A stretch of DNA of 64,000 nucleotides from CAWCUZ01 sp963798795 (GCA_963798795.1 CAWCUZ010000001.1:2170001-2234000); one strand, 5' to 3'; shown: positions 34,378-43,261, counted from the stretch's first letter. Translations and numbers: made by a program. The notes: generated by a model from the sequence alone, not told the origin.

Positions 34378-36728
34378 CGGACGATCCGGACCTGCACCCG
34401 CGCCGGCAGGCCCTCGACGACCGTCACGGGCGTCGCCAGCGCGCGCATCTGTTCCAGGAAGGCGGGATCCTGCCACTCCGCGCCCTGGAGGAGCGGAAGG
34501 GCCACGATCAGGTAGTCGCCCGGCGCGACGCCGGTGAACTGGAACGCGCCGGTCTGATTGGGCCGGGCGAGCAGGACGAATCGCGACGGGAACGTCCACC
34601 TGCCGGCGTCCTTCGCGAACAGCACGGCGCTGTAGTCGGTGACGGGCTGGCCCTGGTCCTCCACCGAGCCGGTCACGCCGCCGAAACGATCGGTCAGCTC
34701 GATCTCGACGCCCGTCACGTCCACGCGACGGAAGTCGAGCGGCGCGTCGGTGACGTCACGGCCGGCCAGTGTGATGCGCTCGACCGCCCAGGGCTGCGGC
34801 ACCATCGCGGACAGCACGCCGAGCCCGTTGAGACCCGACACCTCGAACGTCCAATCCGGACTGATCGCCGACGCCGGAAGACCGCGTCCGACGACCGGTC
34901 CCGAGACGAAATCGACCGGCCTGTGCAGCACGCGAACCTTATCGGCCGCAGGATGAGGAGTCGTCCCGTTGAACGTGATGCGCCCGCGGACGGTCACGCC
35001 GCTCGTCACCACCAGTCGAGCGGGCGGCGTTGGATCGGGTCCCACCGTCACCGGCGCCGAGCCGAAGTCGGAACGACCGGCGTAGGCCTGGACGACGTAC
35101 GTCCCGAACGGCACGTTGCGGACGGCGAAAGTGCCGTCCGCCGCCGTGACGGCCCGCGCCGAGATGGCCGCGCGCACGTCGCCGCCCTGCAACTGGAACA
35201 GCACGATCCCCGTCCGGCCGGCGGGATCGCCCGAGCCGGTGACGGCAATCCCGCTCACCGTGCCCGTGGCCGTCGGCGTGAGCTGGAAGGAAATGTCGGG
35301 CGCGCCGCTGCCCACCTCGAGCCGAACGCCGCGCGCATCGGCGGCGGCCGGCGTGCCCGGATAGAAACTCGGGGCAAAGCCGGCCCAATCCTCGTCGGCG
35401 AACGGTCCGGACAGCGCCATCACGTAGTACTGTCCCGGCGGCAGACCGAACACGCGATACCAGCCGCGGTCGTCGGTCGCCCGCATGTTGGCGGTCGACC
35501 CGACGGGCATCAGCCGCGTGCGGCCGGCGACGAAGTCGACGCGGGCGACCTGCACGCGCACGCCCGGCGCCGGATCGCCGAATTCGTCGGTGAGAACCCC
35601 CTCCACCGCGCTCGGACGCGGCAGCGCGACGTTGGCCTGCGTGAACGCCTCGCCGTCGCCCAGTTCGACGGGCTTGCCGGGCGCCGTCGGAAGCTGCTCG
35701 CCGTACTCCCACTGCAGATACCCATCGGCCGTGACGCGCACCCGATACGCACCGGCACCCAGATGTTCGAAGGCGAAGTGGCCGTCCGCGTCGGTCCGCT
35801 CGCGCGGCGTCGGACCCGCGATGCCGACGGGCAGCAGGAGCACCTGTGCGTTCTCGAGCGCTCGGCCGGAATCGGCCGTGGTCACGCGACCTTCAATCCG
35901 CCCGACCAGCCCGATCGATCCCGGCTCGGCGGAAGGTCCCGGCGACACGCCTTGCACGGCATCGCTCGACATCGGCATCGCCATCGCCGCGAAGTCCAGG
36001 CCCGATCGCTCCTGGCCGACGGCGACCTCGAGCACTTGCGCGTCGCCCGGCTGCGTCGTGCCTGGAAAGAAGGTTTGCGCGGCGGCGGCCGCCGGTCCGC
36101 GTCCGGGCGCCGTATCCGCGGTGACGGCGACGAGATACCGGCCCGGCCGCAGCGAGTGCAGACGATAGCGGCCGAGGTCGTCCGTACGGGTCTCGCGGAC
36201 GTCTGTGCTGTCCCCGCCTGCCGCACCGGTCGCGCGCACGGCCGCGACGGCTACGTTCTGGAGCGGCTCGCCGCTCTGGCGCAGCACGCGCCCCTCCAGC
36301 GCCGCGCCGCGCTGCATCCGCAGGTCCAGCGTGGCCGTCTGGCTGGCGCCCAGATCGAACGTGACGTCCTCGCCCGAAACGTGCGCCGGGGCGGCGGACT
36401 CCAGGACGAAGCCGGGCTTGTCGACGCGCACGCGGACCGGACCCGCAGGCACGCGGTCGATCCGGAACCGGCCGTCCGTGTCCGCGTCGGCCGACACCGC
36501 GGCGCCGCTCCCGGGCGTCGCCACGATGTGCGCGCGACGCACCGGCGTGGTGCCGTTTCGGTCAATGAAGACGACCCGGCCCGCGACGACGCCGACGGAC
36601 GCCGGCGCGACAGGCCGATCGCGAACCTGCGCCCGGGCGCCCGCCGCCGTCAATGCCGTCATCAGTATCGCAACACCACACCGCGAACCCGTGAAACGAG
36701 CGACGCGACGCCGGGGTGATCCCGCCAT
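34374..36728 (-). CDS. Large exported protein with repeated carboxypeptidase-regulatory-like domains
   Basis: A 784-residue secreted protein. A signal peptide (GVAILMTALTAAGARAQ) is followed by a string of beta-sandwich repeats of the carboxypeptidase regulatory/Ig-like type: GVVAGRVVFIDRNGTTPVRRAHIVA, then ALEGRVLRQSGEPLQNVAV, IEGRVTTADSGRALENAQV, VEGVLTDEFGDPAPGVRV, VRGRITFNGTTPHPAADKV and GVTGSVEDQGQPVTDYSAV. Each repeat has the FGxYxVxA-type ending. Such multi-repeat proteins are common in Acidobacteria and are probably surface- or periplasm-associated; no enzyme domain was seen. No clear ribosome binding site. Confidence 0.8.
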   Translation of the reverse strand: MAGSPRRRVARFTGSRCGVAILMTALTAAGARAQVRDRPVAPASVGVVAGRVVFIDRNGTTPVRRAHIVATPGSGAAVSADADTDGRFRIDRVPAGPVRVRVDKPGFVLESAAPAHVSGEDVTFDLGASQTATLDLRMQRGAALEGRVLRQSGEPLQNVAVAAVRATGAAGGDSTDVRETRTDDLGRYRLHSLRPGRYLVAVTADTAPGRGPAAAAAQTFFPGTTQPGDAQVLEVAVGQERSGLDFAAMAMPMSSDAVQGVSPGPSAEPGSIGLVGRIEGRVTTADSGRALENAQVLLLPVGIAGPTPRERTDADGHFAFEHLGAGAYRVRVTADGYLQWEYGEQLPTAPGKPVELGDGEAFTQANVALPRPSAVEGVLTDEFGDPAPGVRVQVARVDFVAGRTRLMPVGSTANMRATDDRGWYRVFGLPPGQYYVMALSGPFADEDWAGFAPSFYPGTPAAADARGVRLEVGSGAPDISFQLTPTATGTVSGIAVTGSGDPAGRTGIVLFQLQGGDVRAAISARAVTAADGTFAVRNVPFGTYVVQAYAGRSDFGSAPVTVGPDPTPPARLVVTSGVTVRGRITFNGTTPHPAADKVRVLHRPVDFVSGPVVGRGLPASAISPDWTFEVSGLNGLGVLSAMVPQPWAVERITLAGRDVTDAPLDFRRVDVTGVEIELTDRFGGVTGSVEDQGQPVTDYSAVLFAKDAGRWTFPSRFVLLARPNQTGAFQFTGVAPGDYLIVALPLLQGAEWQDPAFLEQMRALATPVTVVEGLPARVQVRIVR

Positions 36729-36855
36729 AGAGAACTCATTGTCTCATCGTCCGCGCCCTTTCCCGCGCATCGAGAGGGCAAGACACTTGCCAGCCGGTGC
36801 GTGGCTCGACTCGGCGGCCGCGCGCGCGGGACCTGCCGGCCGAAAGGACTTTCGG

Positions 36856-37857
36856 TCAGCGCTCGATCGGCAGCAGGCCGATCGTCCAGGTGAGCGGCAC
36901 GCTGTCGGGGCGGAAGCAGACGGTGTCGTTGCAGGCCTGATAGTCGAGCGTGCCTTCGATCGTCAGGCTGGCGTGCGCCGCGCCGCGCTGCCGCATCGAC
37001 GGCGTCAGGGCCAGCGTCACGTCCACACTCAGGCGGAACGGGTGCGCGTACACGCTGACGTCCTCGTTGAGCGGCGCGAAATGGTAGGTTGACGATTGGG
37101 GAAAGACGACCGCGTGAGCGCGGTAGTCGGCCGAGGCCGCCAGCGTCAGCCCCACCGGGATATAGCCCGTCTGCCCCGGCGCATACACGTGAATGCCCTC
37201 GCCAGGCGTGACCTCGGCCGTGAGCGTCAGGCGATGGCCCGGTGCCGCGACCCGGTCGGTCGCGGCGGGCCGCACCTTCAGGTAGCGCCCGAGCACCTCC
37301 GGGCTCGCCTGGCCAATCGACTGGTCGAGACGCGCGAGAATGCTGGCCGCCGTGTCGCGCTCCTGGTAGGACTCTTCGAAATCGCGTGACACGATCACGC
37401 CGCGGGAGTCGATGACGTACGTCCCGGGATACGGGATGCCGGCCGTCCGGCCGGTCGCGTCACGGTTGCGGATGCCCCAGGCGTCAATCGTCTTCGAGCC
37501 GATATCGGACAGCATCGGGAACGTGATGCCGTGCCGGTCGGTGAAGGCGCGAAGCGTCGCCGGGCTGTCGTAGCTGATGGCGACGAGCCCCAGCCCCTGC
37601 GCCTCGATCTCCGGCAGACTGCGTTGCAGCTCGACCAGCTGCGTGCGGCAGTACGGTCACCAGTCCGCCGACCGGAAGAAGACGAGCATCGTCCCCTTCG
37701 GGCCGGCCGCGCCGGCGAGCGTCTGCGTGTGTCCGAACTGATCCTGGAGTGAGAAATCGATGGCGCGGTCGCCGACCTGCGGTCCGACCTGCGCGATGTT
37801 CACCTGAGCGGCGACGATCGCGGCGGCGAGGAGCACGGGCGGAAGCGCTTTCCACAT
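36856..37857 (-). CDS. Candidate selenoprotein: redoxin (AhpC/TSA-like, UxxC) fused to a DsbD N-terminal-like domain
   Basis: One frame of 333 residues interrupted only by TGA at 37659-37657 (codon 67). The context is VFFRSADW-U-PYCRTQLVELQ, and homologous redoxins have Cys at this place (SADWCPYC), so TGA probably encodes selenocysteine (U67) with resolving Cys70. After the thioredoxin fold (to about residue 180) comes a DsbD-alpha-like domain with QACNDTVC (Cys309, Cys314). The leader (residues 1-17) predicts export, so it would act on periplasmic disulfides or peroxides. AGGA precedes the ATG at 37857. A SECIS-like hairpin follows the TGA. The alternative is a point mutation or sequencing error in a Cys codon. 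Confidence 0.75.
37618..37652 (-). promoter_or_regulatory. Bacterial SECIS-like stem-loop after the in-frame TGA
   Basis: Numbering from the T of the TGA, bases 18-23 (GCAGCT) pair perfectly with 29-34 (AGCTGC) around the loop GGTCG, and bases 8-12 (ACTGC) pair with 38-42 (GCAGT) below a small internal loop. The spacing of 20 nt between TGA and loop and the G at the first loop positions fit the known bacterial SECIS consensus (16-37 nt, G among the first two loop bases). The lower stem extends it to a two-part hairpin. Confidence 0.65.
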
Positions 37858-37891
37858 CGTCCTGCCAGCTTAGCATCTGGGGCCGCCCTTG

Positions 37892-37897
37892 TAGAAT
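37892..37897 (+). promoter_or_regulatory. Candidate -10 box for EVE-domain gene
   Basis: TAGAAT, 6 bp before the ATG at 37904; no ribosome binding site. The divergent selenoprotein gene starts 46 bp away. Confidence 0.5.
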
Positions 37898-37903
37898 GAC
37901 GCC

Positions 37904-38314
37904 ATGCCATTCCTCGTGAAGGAAGAGCCGGCGAACTACGACTACGACGCATTCGCGAAGGACCGCGGCACGACGTGGAGCGGCGTGAAGAATCCGCTGG
38001 CGCAGAAGCACCTGCGCTCGATCCGCAAGGGCGACCTGGTCTTCTACTATCACACCGGGAATGAAAAGGCGGTGGTCGGCGTCGCGCGCGCGGCCGGCCA
38101 CGCGTATCCGGATCCAGCCGACAAGACCGGCAAGGCACACGTCGTCGACCTGGTGCCCGTGAAGAAGCTGGCCAGGCCCGTGACGCTCGCGGCAATCAAA
38201 GCCGACAAGCGCTTCGCAGATTTCCCGCTCACCCGGCTGCCGCGGCTGTCCGTGATGCCGGTCAGCGACCGTGAGTGGGAGGCCGTCCTCGGAATGAGTG
38301 GTACGAGGCTCTAG
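37904..38314 (+). CDS. EVE-domain protein
   Basis: A 136-residue PUA-like EVE-domain protein. The motif TWSGVKNPLAQKHLRSIRKGDLVFYYHTGNEKAVVGVARAAG matches the family core, in which aromatic residues form a pocket thought to recognise modified bases. Bacterial members are often found near RNA-modification or defence genes, but no such neighbour is seen here. The length is typical. It is divergent from the selenoprotein gene and followed by a degenerate GGCTCTC repeat tract. Function inferred from the family only. Confidence 0.88.
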   Translation: MPFLVKEEPANYDYDAFAKDRGTTWSGVKNPLAQKHLRSIRKGDLVFYYHTGNEKAVVGVARAAGHAYPDPADKTGKAHVVDLVPVKKLARPVTLAAIKADKRFADFPLTRLPRLSVMPVSDREWEAVLGMSGTRL

Positions 38315-38372
38315 GCTCTAGGCTCTCGGCTCTCGTCTCGGCTCTCGGCTCTCGGCTCTGGGCTCTCGAACG
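38307..38372. repeat. Degenerate GGCTCTC repeat tract
   Basis: Nine or so imperfect copies of GGCTCTC/GGCTCTA directly follow the EVE gene stop codon. A similar tract occurs at 42247-42290 and a weaker one around 32000-32040, all intergenic and adjacent to stop or start codons. Confidence 0.7.
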
Positions 38373-38451
38373 CCCACAGCCGAAAGCCCGGGACTCGACG
38401 AGCGCGTCCTGGCATGCACCTTGATCTCTCTCGGGCAGGAGGGCCTCGCCG

Positions 38452-38637
38452 ATGCCCATGAAAGGCGTGAGCAAGAAGCGGCAGCGTCAGTATCGAGAAA
38501 TCAAGAAATCCGCCAAGAAACGCGGCAGGAGCACTCGCCGGGCCGAGGAAATCGCCGCGCGCACCGTAAACAAGCAGCGGCGCAAGGCGGGGGAAACGAA
38601 GAAATCCCGCAAGAAGTCGGGCGGCAAGAAGCGCTGA
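38452..38637 (+). CDS. Small strongly basic protein
   Basis: A 61-residue protein, nearly half Lys/Arg: KKRQRQYREIKKSAKKRGR, then a conserved-looking AEEIAARTVNKQRRKAGETKK. Proteins with this EIAARTVNKQRR core occur in many bacteria and are often labelled plasmid stabilisation proteins, but no activity is established. It is likely to bind nucleic acid. The upstream GGGCAGGAGGG lies about 9 nt before the ATG, which supports translation. It converges with the glgB gene, separated by a terminator-like hairpin and a heptamer array. Confidence 0.65.
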   Translation: MPMKGVSKKRQRQYREIKKSAKKRGRSTRRAEEIAARTVNKQRRKAGETKKSRKKSGGKKR

Positions 38638-38682
38638 ATCTGAGGGCCTGTCAGGCCCTGTCGCGAAATCGGTCCCGGCGGG

Positions 38683-38717
38683 ACGGCTTGTGTCGCAATC
38701 GCTGACACAAGCCGTTC
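38683..38717. terminator. Intrinsic terminator-like hairpin
   Basis: A perfect 12-bp stem (ACGGCTTGTGTC with GACACAAGCCGT) around a 9-base loop, followed on the plus strand by TCTTCT. It lies between two convergent genes, so it would stop transcription coming from the small basic gene. Confidence 0.75.
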
Positions 38718-38760
38718 TTCTGCCTTCTGCCTTCTGCCTTCTGCCTTCTGCCTTCTGCCT
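38718..38760. repeat. Heptamer tandem array (TTCTGCC)n, copy 3
   Basis: Six perfect TTCTGCC units run into the glgB stop codon (tta at 38760-38762). Same unit as the arrays at 1.5 and 16.2 kb. Confidence 0.9.
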
Positions 38761-40682
38761 TATTTCTTCTTCAGGATCAGTCCCCCGAGCGGCGGCAGGG
38801 TGAGCGACAGCGACTGGCCGTGCCCGTGCGACGGCACCGGTTCAGTGGCGCGGCCGCCCTCGTTGCCGACGTTGCTGCCGGCGTAGTACGACGCGTCGCT
38901 GTTGAGCAGCTCCTCGTAGAAGCCGGCCTCCGGAACGCCCAGGCGATAGTCGGACCGCACCACCGGCGTCCAGTTCAGGACGGCGACCAGCCAGTCCTCG
39001 GGATCGGCGGCGCGCCGGATCAGCGAGACCACGCTCCCTTCGTTGTCGTTGCAGTCGATCCAGTCGAAGCCCTCGGCCGAGAAGTCGACTTCGTGGAGCG
39101 AGGGCTGCGTCCGGTAGAGCCGGTTGAGGTCCTCCATGAATCGCAGGAGGCCGCTGTGCAGCGGCGCATCCAGGAGGTGCCAGTCGAGCGAGGAGGCGTG
39201 GCTCCACTCGTGCCACTGGCCGAACTCGGACCCCATGAAGATCAGCTTCTTGCCCGGATGCGCGTACATGAACGTATAGAGTGCGCGCAGCGTCGCCGCC
39301 TTCTGCCAGTCGTCTCCCGGGATCTTGCCGATCATCGAGCCCTTCATGTGCACGACCTCGTCGTGCGAGAACGGCAGGATGAAGTTCTCGTTGAAGGCGT
39401 AGAGCATCGAGAACGTCAGGTGGCGGTGCTCCCAGCGCCGGAAGATCGGGTCTTTTTCGACATAGGTCAGGATGTCGTGCATCCAGCCCATGTTCCACTT
39501 GTAGGTGAAGCCGAGCCCGCCGACCCACGTGGGACGACTCACCGCGGGAAACGCGGTCGATTCCTCCGCGATCGTGGCGGTGCCCGGCTGGTGCCGGTGC
39601 GTGAGCGCGTTCATCTCGCGCAGGAAATCGATCGCGTCGAGGTTCTCGCGGCCGCCGTGCTTGTTCGGCACCCAGTCGCCGGCCTCGCGCGAGTAGTCGA
39701 GGTACAGCATCGACGCCACGGCATCCACGCGCAGGCCGTCGACGTGGAACGACTCGAGCCAGAACAGCGCGTTCGACAGCAGGAAGTTCCGCACCTCGTG
39801 CCGGCCGTAGTTGAAGATCAGCGTACCCCACTCGCGGTGCTCGCCCTGCCGCGGATCCTGGTGCTCGTAGAGCGCCGTCCCGTCGAACCGTGCCAGGCCG
39901 TGCGCATCCTTCGGAAAATGCCCGGGCACCCAGTCCAGGATGACGCCGATGCCATTGAGATGGCACTGGTCCACGAAATGCCGGAAGTCGTCGGGCGTCC
40001 CGTACCGGCTCGTCGGCGCGAAATAGCCCGTGACCTGGTAGCCCCACGATCCCTCGAAGGGATGCTCCATCACCGGCAGCAGCTCGATGTGCGTGAATCC
40101 CAACCGGACGACGTACGGAATCAGCTCGTCGGCGAGCTCGCGCCACGTGAGCCCGCGTCCGCCCTCTTCGGGCTTCCGGCGCCATGACCCGGCGTGCACC
40201 TCGTAGATCGACATCGGCACGTCGAGCGCGGTGCCCCGCTGCCGCCGCGCGCGCATCCACTCGCCGTCGCGCCACTCGTGCGTGCCCAGATGGTGCGTGA
40301 CCGACGCGGTGTTCGGCGGCGTTTCGGCCAGCAGCGCATACGGATCGGCCTTCACGACCGGGTAGCCGGACGCAGGCTGCAGCTCGAACTTGTACAGCTC
40401 CCCCTCCGGCATGTCGGGGACGAACAGCTCCCAGAGACCGCTCGGGCCGAGCGATCGCATCGGATGCTGCCGTCCGTCCCACTGATTGAACGTGCCGACG
40501 ACCGAGGCCCGGCGCGCATTCGGCGCCCACACGACGAACGTGTAGCCCGGCGCGCCGTCCATCTCCGCGGGCCGCGCGCCCAGCTTCTCCCACGCGCGCA
40601 ACCAGTGCCCTTCGCCGAACAGATAGGCTTCGTAGTCCGAAACGATGCGGCCCGCGCGGGTGCTGGAGGGATCGGAGGGCAT
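38760..40682 (-). CDS. glgB: 1,4-alpha-glucan branching enzyme (GH13)
   Basis: A 640-residue enzyme making alpha-1,6 branches in glycogen. An N-terminal CBM48 domain (YTFVVWAPNARRASVVGTFNQWDG) is followed by the GH13 barrel: SIYEVHAGSW, the nucleophile Asp in FHVDGLRVDAV, the acid/base Glu in ATIAEES, and the transition-state Asp in PFSHDEVVH; a C-terminal beta-domain ends in LGGLILKKK. The length is that of short GlgB types. The ATG at 40682 is kept, although an RBS is not clear. Glycogen breakdown genes (glgP, pgm) are found 16-20 kb away, not in an operon with it. Confidence 0.97.
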   Translation of the reverse strand: MPSDPSSTRAGRIVSDYEAYLFGEGHWLRAWEKLGARPAEMDGAPGYTFVVWAPNARRASVVGTFNQWDGRQHPMRSLGPSGLWELFVPDMPEGELYKFELQPASGYPVVKADPYALLAETPPNTASVTHHLGTHEWRDGEWMRARRQRGTALDVPMSIYEVHAGSWRRKPEEGGRGLTWRELADELIPYVVRLGFTHIELLPVMEHPFEGSWGYQVTGYFAPTSRYGTPDDFRHFVDQCHLNGIGVILDWVPGHFPKDAHGLARFDGTALYEHQDPRQGEHREWGTLIFNYGRHEVRNFLLSNALFWLESFHVDGLRVDAVASMLYLDYSREAGDWVPNKHGGRENLDAIDFLREMNALTHRHQPGTATIAEESTAFPAVSRPTWVGGLGFTYKWNMGWMHDILTYVEKDPIFRRWEHRHLTFSMLYAFNENFILPFSHDEVVHMKGSMIGKIPGDDWQKAATLRALYTFMYAHPGKKLIFMGSEFGQWHEWSHASSLDWHLLDAPLHSGLLRFMEDLNRLYRTQPSLHEVDFSAEGFDWIDCNDNEGSVVSLIRRAADPEDWLVAVLNWTPVVRSDYRLGVPEAGFYEELLNSDASYYAGSNVGNEGGRATEPVPSHGHGQSLSLTLPPLGGLILKKK

Positions 40683-40744
40683 TGACCGACGTTACAGAAA
40701 TCGGCCGGATCGTGCAAACGCGCCGCCCGGCGGCGGCCGCGCGT

Positions 40745-42247
40745 TCACGGCTGAACGGGCACGTACTCGCGCTCGGCGCGGCGGATCGCCTTGTAGCGGC
40801 GAAAGACCTGCCTGTCGTCCTCGAGGCCGAGCGCCGACCTCCACGTGGAACCGCGGAACGTGTGCCGCAGCATCCGGAGGCCGTTCCGCAGCACGAACGC
40901 GGGATCGTGGCGGAACACCGGCGGCAGGTGGCGCACTTTCATCCAACGCTCCGCCCGCCACCGCATGAACTCGATTTCCTCCGCGTCCAGGTGTTCCGTC
41001 CGCACCACCGCCGTCGTTCCGTCGTACTCCTGCTCGTCGTCGGTGACGATGAGGTCCTTCTCGCGGAAGTCGCGCGTCATCGGCGTGCCGGGGTACGGCG
41101 TCGGATGCTGGATGTACGGCCAGTCGACGTAGCGGCGCGCGAACGCGAGGTTGGCCTCGATCGACTCGCGCGTATCGCTGGGATTGCCGACGATGAGGCC
41201 GCCGACGACGAACATGCGGTGCCGGTGCAGCAGGTCGATGGCGCGCAGCGTCGCGCTGCCCACCGTGCGCCCGCCTTCGCGCCGGGCGTTCTTCGCCGAC
41301 GCGCGCAGGAACGCCAGGTCCTCGTCGAGCACGTTCTCGATCCCGAGAAACACGTACCGGAAGCCCGCCGCGCGCATGGCCGCCACCAGCTCGTCGCCGC
41401 TCGACGCGATGGCCGACGTCATCGCCTGGACGATGTAGTCGATGTCGGTGAGCCCCGCCTCGACGATCGCCTGACACAGCCCCTTGAAGCGCCCGACGTT
41501 CAAGGTGATGTTGTCGTCGACGAGGAAAATCGCCCGCGCGCCGTGCCGTCTGGCGTCGCGGATGTCGTCGAGCACGCGGTCGAACGACCAGGTGTGGAAG
41601 TTGCGGCCGCGCATCTCGACGATCGAACAGAAGCTGCAGTCGTACGTGCAGCCGCGCGACGTCTCCACGATGTCGACCTGCCGGCCGAGCAGCGTGTAGC
41701 CCGCCAGCACGCGGGCGGCGCGGTTCGGCGGCTTCACCTCGCCGTCCAGATGGCTGACCGGCCGATCCGGGTTGTGCGCGAACCGGCCTTCGACGCGATA
41801 CGAGAGCCCGGCGATGCCCGCGACGCCGCCTCCGCCGTCGAGCGCCCGGAGCAGATCACGGAACGTGTGGTCGCCTTCGCCCCGGACGATGTAGTCCACC
41901 TCGAAGCCGGTCTGTTCGTACACCTCGGGCGCGAGGCTCGGGTCGTAGCCGCCGACGACGAGGCGCGCCGCCGGCCGGAGCGCGCGCACGAGCGCGGCAA
42001 TCCGGCGGGCCGTCTTGCGCTGGAACGTCATCACCGACAGCCCGACGACGCCGGGCTCGTGTTCGTGGACGAGGCGCGCGACCGTGCCCGCGACATCGTG
42101 CTGGGCGAGCACCAGATCGGCAACGGCCACTCGATGCTGTGCGTCGACGTTGCCCGCCAGCGACGCCAGCGCCCCGTTCGGCATCCGCATCGTCAGCGAC
42201 GGCGTGTGCTCGAACGAGTCCGGCATCGACAGGAGCAGGACGTTCAT
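40745..42247 (-). CDS. B12-binding radical SAM protein
   Basis: A 500-residue enzyme of the cobalamin-dependent radical SAM superfamily. An N-terminal B12-binding Rossmann domain (residues 1-130, GVVGLSVMTFQRKTARRIAALV and LVVGGYDPSLAPEVY) is followed by the [4Fe-4S]-SAM motif Cys200-x3-Cys204-x2-Cys207 in RGCTYDCSFCS, then the TIM-barrel part (FLVDDNITLN, RYVFLGIENV) and a helical tail (DEQEYDGTTAVV). Its substrate cannot be told; members methylate or rearrange unactivated carbons, for example in lipids or secondary metabolites. It is a single gene with no obvious biosynthetic partner. Confidence 0.92.
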   Translation of the reverse strand: MNVLLLSMPDSFEHTPSLTMRMPNGALASLAGNVDAQHRVAVADLVLAQHDVAGTVARLVHEHEPGVVGLSVMTFQRKTARRIAALVRALRPAARLVVGGYDPSLAPEVYEQTGFEVDYIVRGEGDHTFRDLLRALDGGGGVAGIAGLSYRVEGRFAHNPDRPVSHLDGEVKPPNRAARVLAGYTLLGRQVDIVETSRGCTYDCSFCSIVEMRGRNFHTWSFDRVLDDIRDARRHGARAIFLVDDNITLNVGRFKGLCQAIVEAGLTDIDYIVQAMTSAIASSGDELVAAMRAAGFRYVFLGIENVLDEDLAFLRASAKNARREGGRTVGSATLRAIDLLHRHRMFVVGGLIVGNPSDTRESIEANLAFARRYVDWPYIQHPTPYPGTPMTRDFREKDLIVTDDEQEYDGTTAVVRTEHLDAEEIEFMRWRAERWMKVRHLPPVFRHDPAFVLRNGLRMLRHTFRGSTWRSALGLEDDRQVFRRYKAIRRAEREYVPVQP

Positions 42248-42288
42248 CGGCTCTCGGCTCCCGGCTTCGGGCTCCCGGCTTCGGGCTC

Positions 42289-43143
42289 TCAGTGCCCCCC
42301 GCCGGGCAGGCTCTGGCGCTTGTACCCGTCGGGCGGCTCGAACTCGGAGGGCGCCAGCGTCTTCTGCGTCGCAGACTTGAGCGTCGTCTCCGTCTGGACC
42401 TTGCCGTCATCGTCGTAGGTCCGCGACATCACCGGGTAGCCGTTCAACTGGTCGATCAATTCGAAGGCCGTGTTGTTGCTCGAGGTCGCCACGCGGCCGA
42501 GCGGTCCCTGGGCCAGCGCGCCGATCATGTCCTTCATGAACGCCGACATCGCCTCGAAGGCCGACTTCACCTCCTGGAATGCCTTGGCGTTCCAGTCGGT
42601 GACCCACAGATCGGTGGTCTTCTTGCCGTCGCGCGTGACTTCGTACTTCACCGTCGGATAGCCGTTGATCGTCTGTCGCTCGCTCGTGCGCTTGACCACG
42701 GGAGGAGTGGGCGGCGCCGAAGCCATGTTGCCCATGCGCTGCTTGATCATCTTTTCCATCATCGCGCGCTGCTCGGCTGGCACGTTGGCGAGCGCCTCGT
42801 TCATCTGCGTCATCGCGTCGCTCATCTGCTGCGCGAGCTGCTTCATCGTCGCCTCGTCCAGCACGAAGTAGGTCTTGTTCTCGGGCCGGACCATAATCAT
42901 CTCGCGCTTGGCGCCGTGGAAGATCATCGAGCCGGGCTCCTTGGACCCTCCCGAAGGCGGCGTCTGCATCTTGACGTTCTGCCCCTCGACCGAGACGGTG
43001 ATGGTTTCGGCGGGTTCGTTGCCGTTCTTCGTTTCCATCTCGAAGACCACGCCGGGGTTCATGACCACGGGCGCCGGCCTGGGCGCCGCGGCCAGCAGCG
43101 GCAGAACGAGCATGGGCGCCGCGATCCTCATCGTTGAATGCAT
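42289..43143 (-). CDS. DUF4412 exported protein
   Basis: A 284-residue exported protein; the start ATG at 43143 has GGAGG upstream. Signal peptide about residues 1-20 (MRIAAPMLVLPLLAAA). The segment SMIFHGAKREMIMVRPENKTYFVLDEATM, followed by a long Met/Gln-rich helix (MKQLAQQMSDAMTQMNEAL...MMEKMIKQRM) and GYPTVKYEVTRDGKKTTDLWVTDW, is typical of DUF4412. The function is unknown, and the family is usually periplasmic or lipoprotein-like. It lies downstream of a membrane gene transcribed on the same strand but 118 bp apart. Confidence 0.72.
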   Translation of the reverse strand: MHSTMRIAAPMLVLPLLAAAPRPAPVVMNPGVVFEMETKNGNEPAETITVSVEGQNVKMQTPPSGGSKEPGSMIFHGAKREMIMVRPENKTYFVLDEATMKQLAQQMSDAMTQMNEALANVPAEQRAMMEKMIKQRMGNMASAPPTPPVVKRTSERQTINGYPTVKYEVTRDGKKTTDLWVTDWNAKAFQEVKSAFEAMSAFMKDMIGALAQGPLGRVATSSNNTAFELIDQLNGYPVMSRTYDDDGKVQTETTLKSATQKTLAPSEFEPPDGYKRQSLPGGGH

Positions 43144-43261
43144 CGGAAATCCTCCAGGTGCTGGGGCTGACGGTTGATAGTGGCACGATTCGGGGCTGGT
43201 TCCAAGATGGTCCCACCCTGACCCGCTCGACCCCTCATGCTGATCACCCAATCACCAGTCT

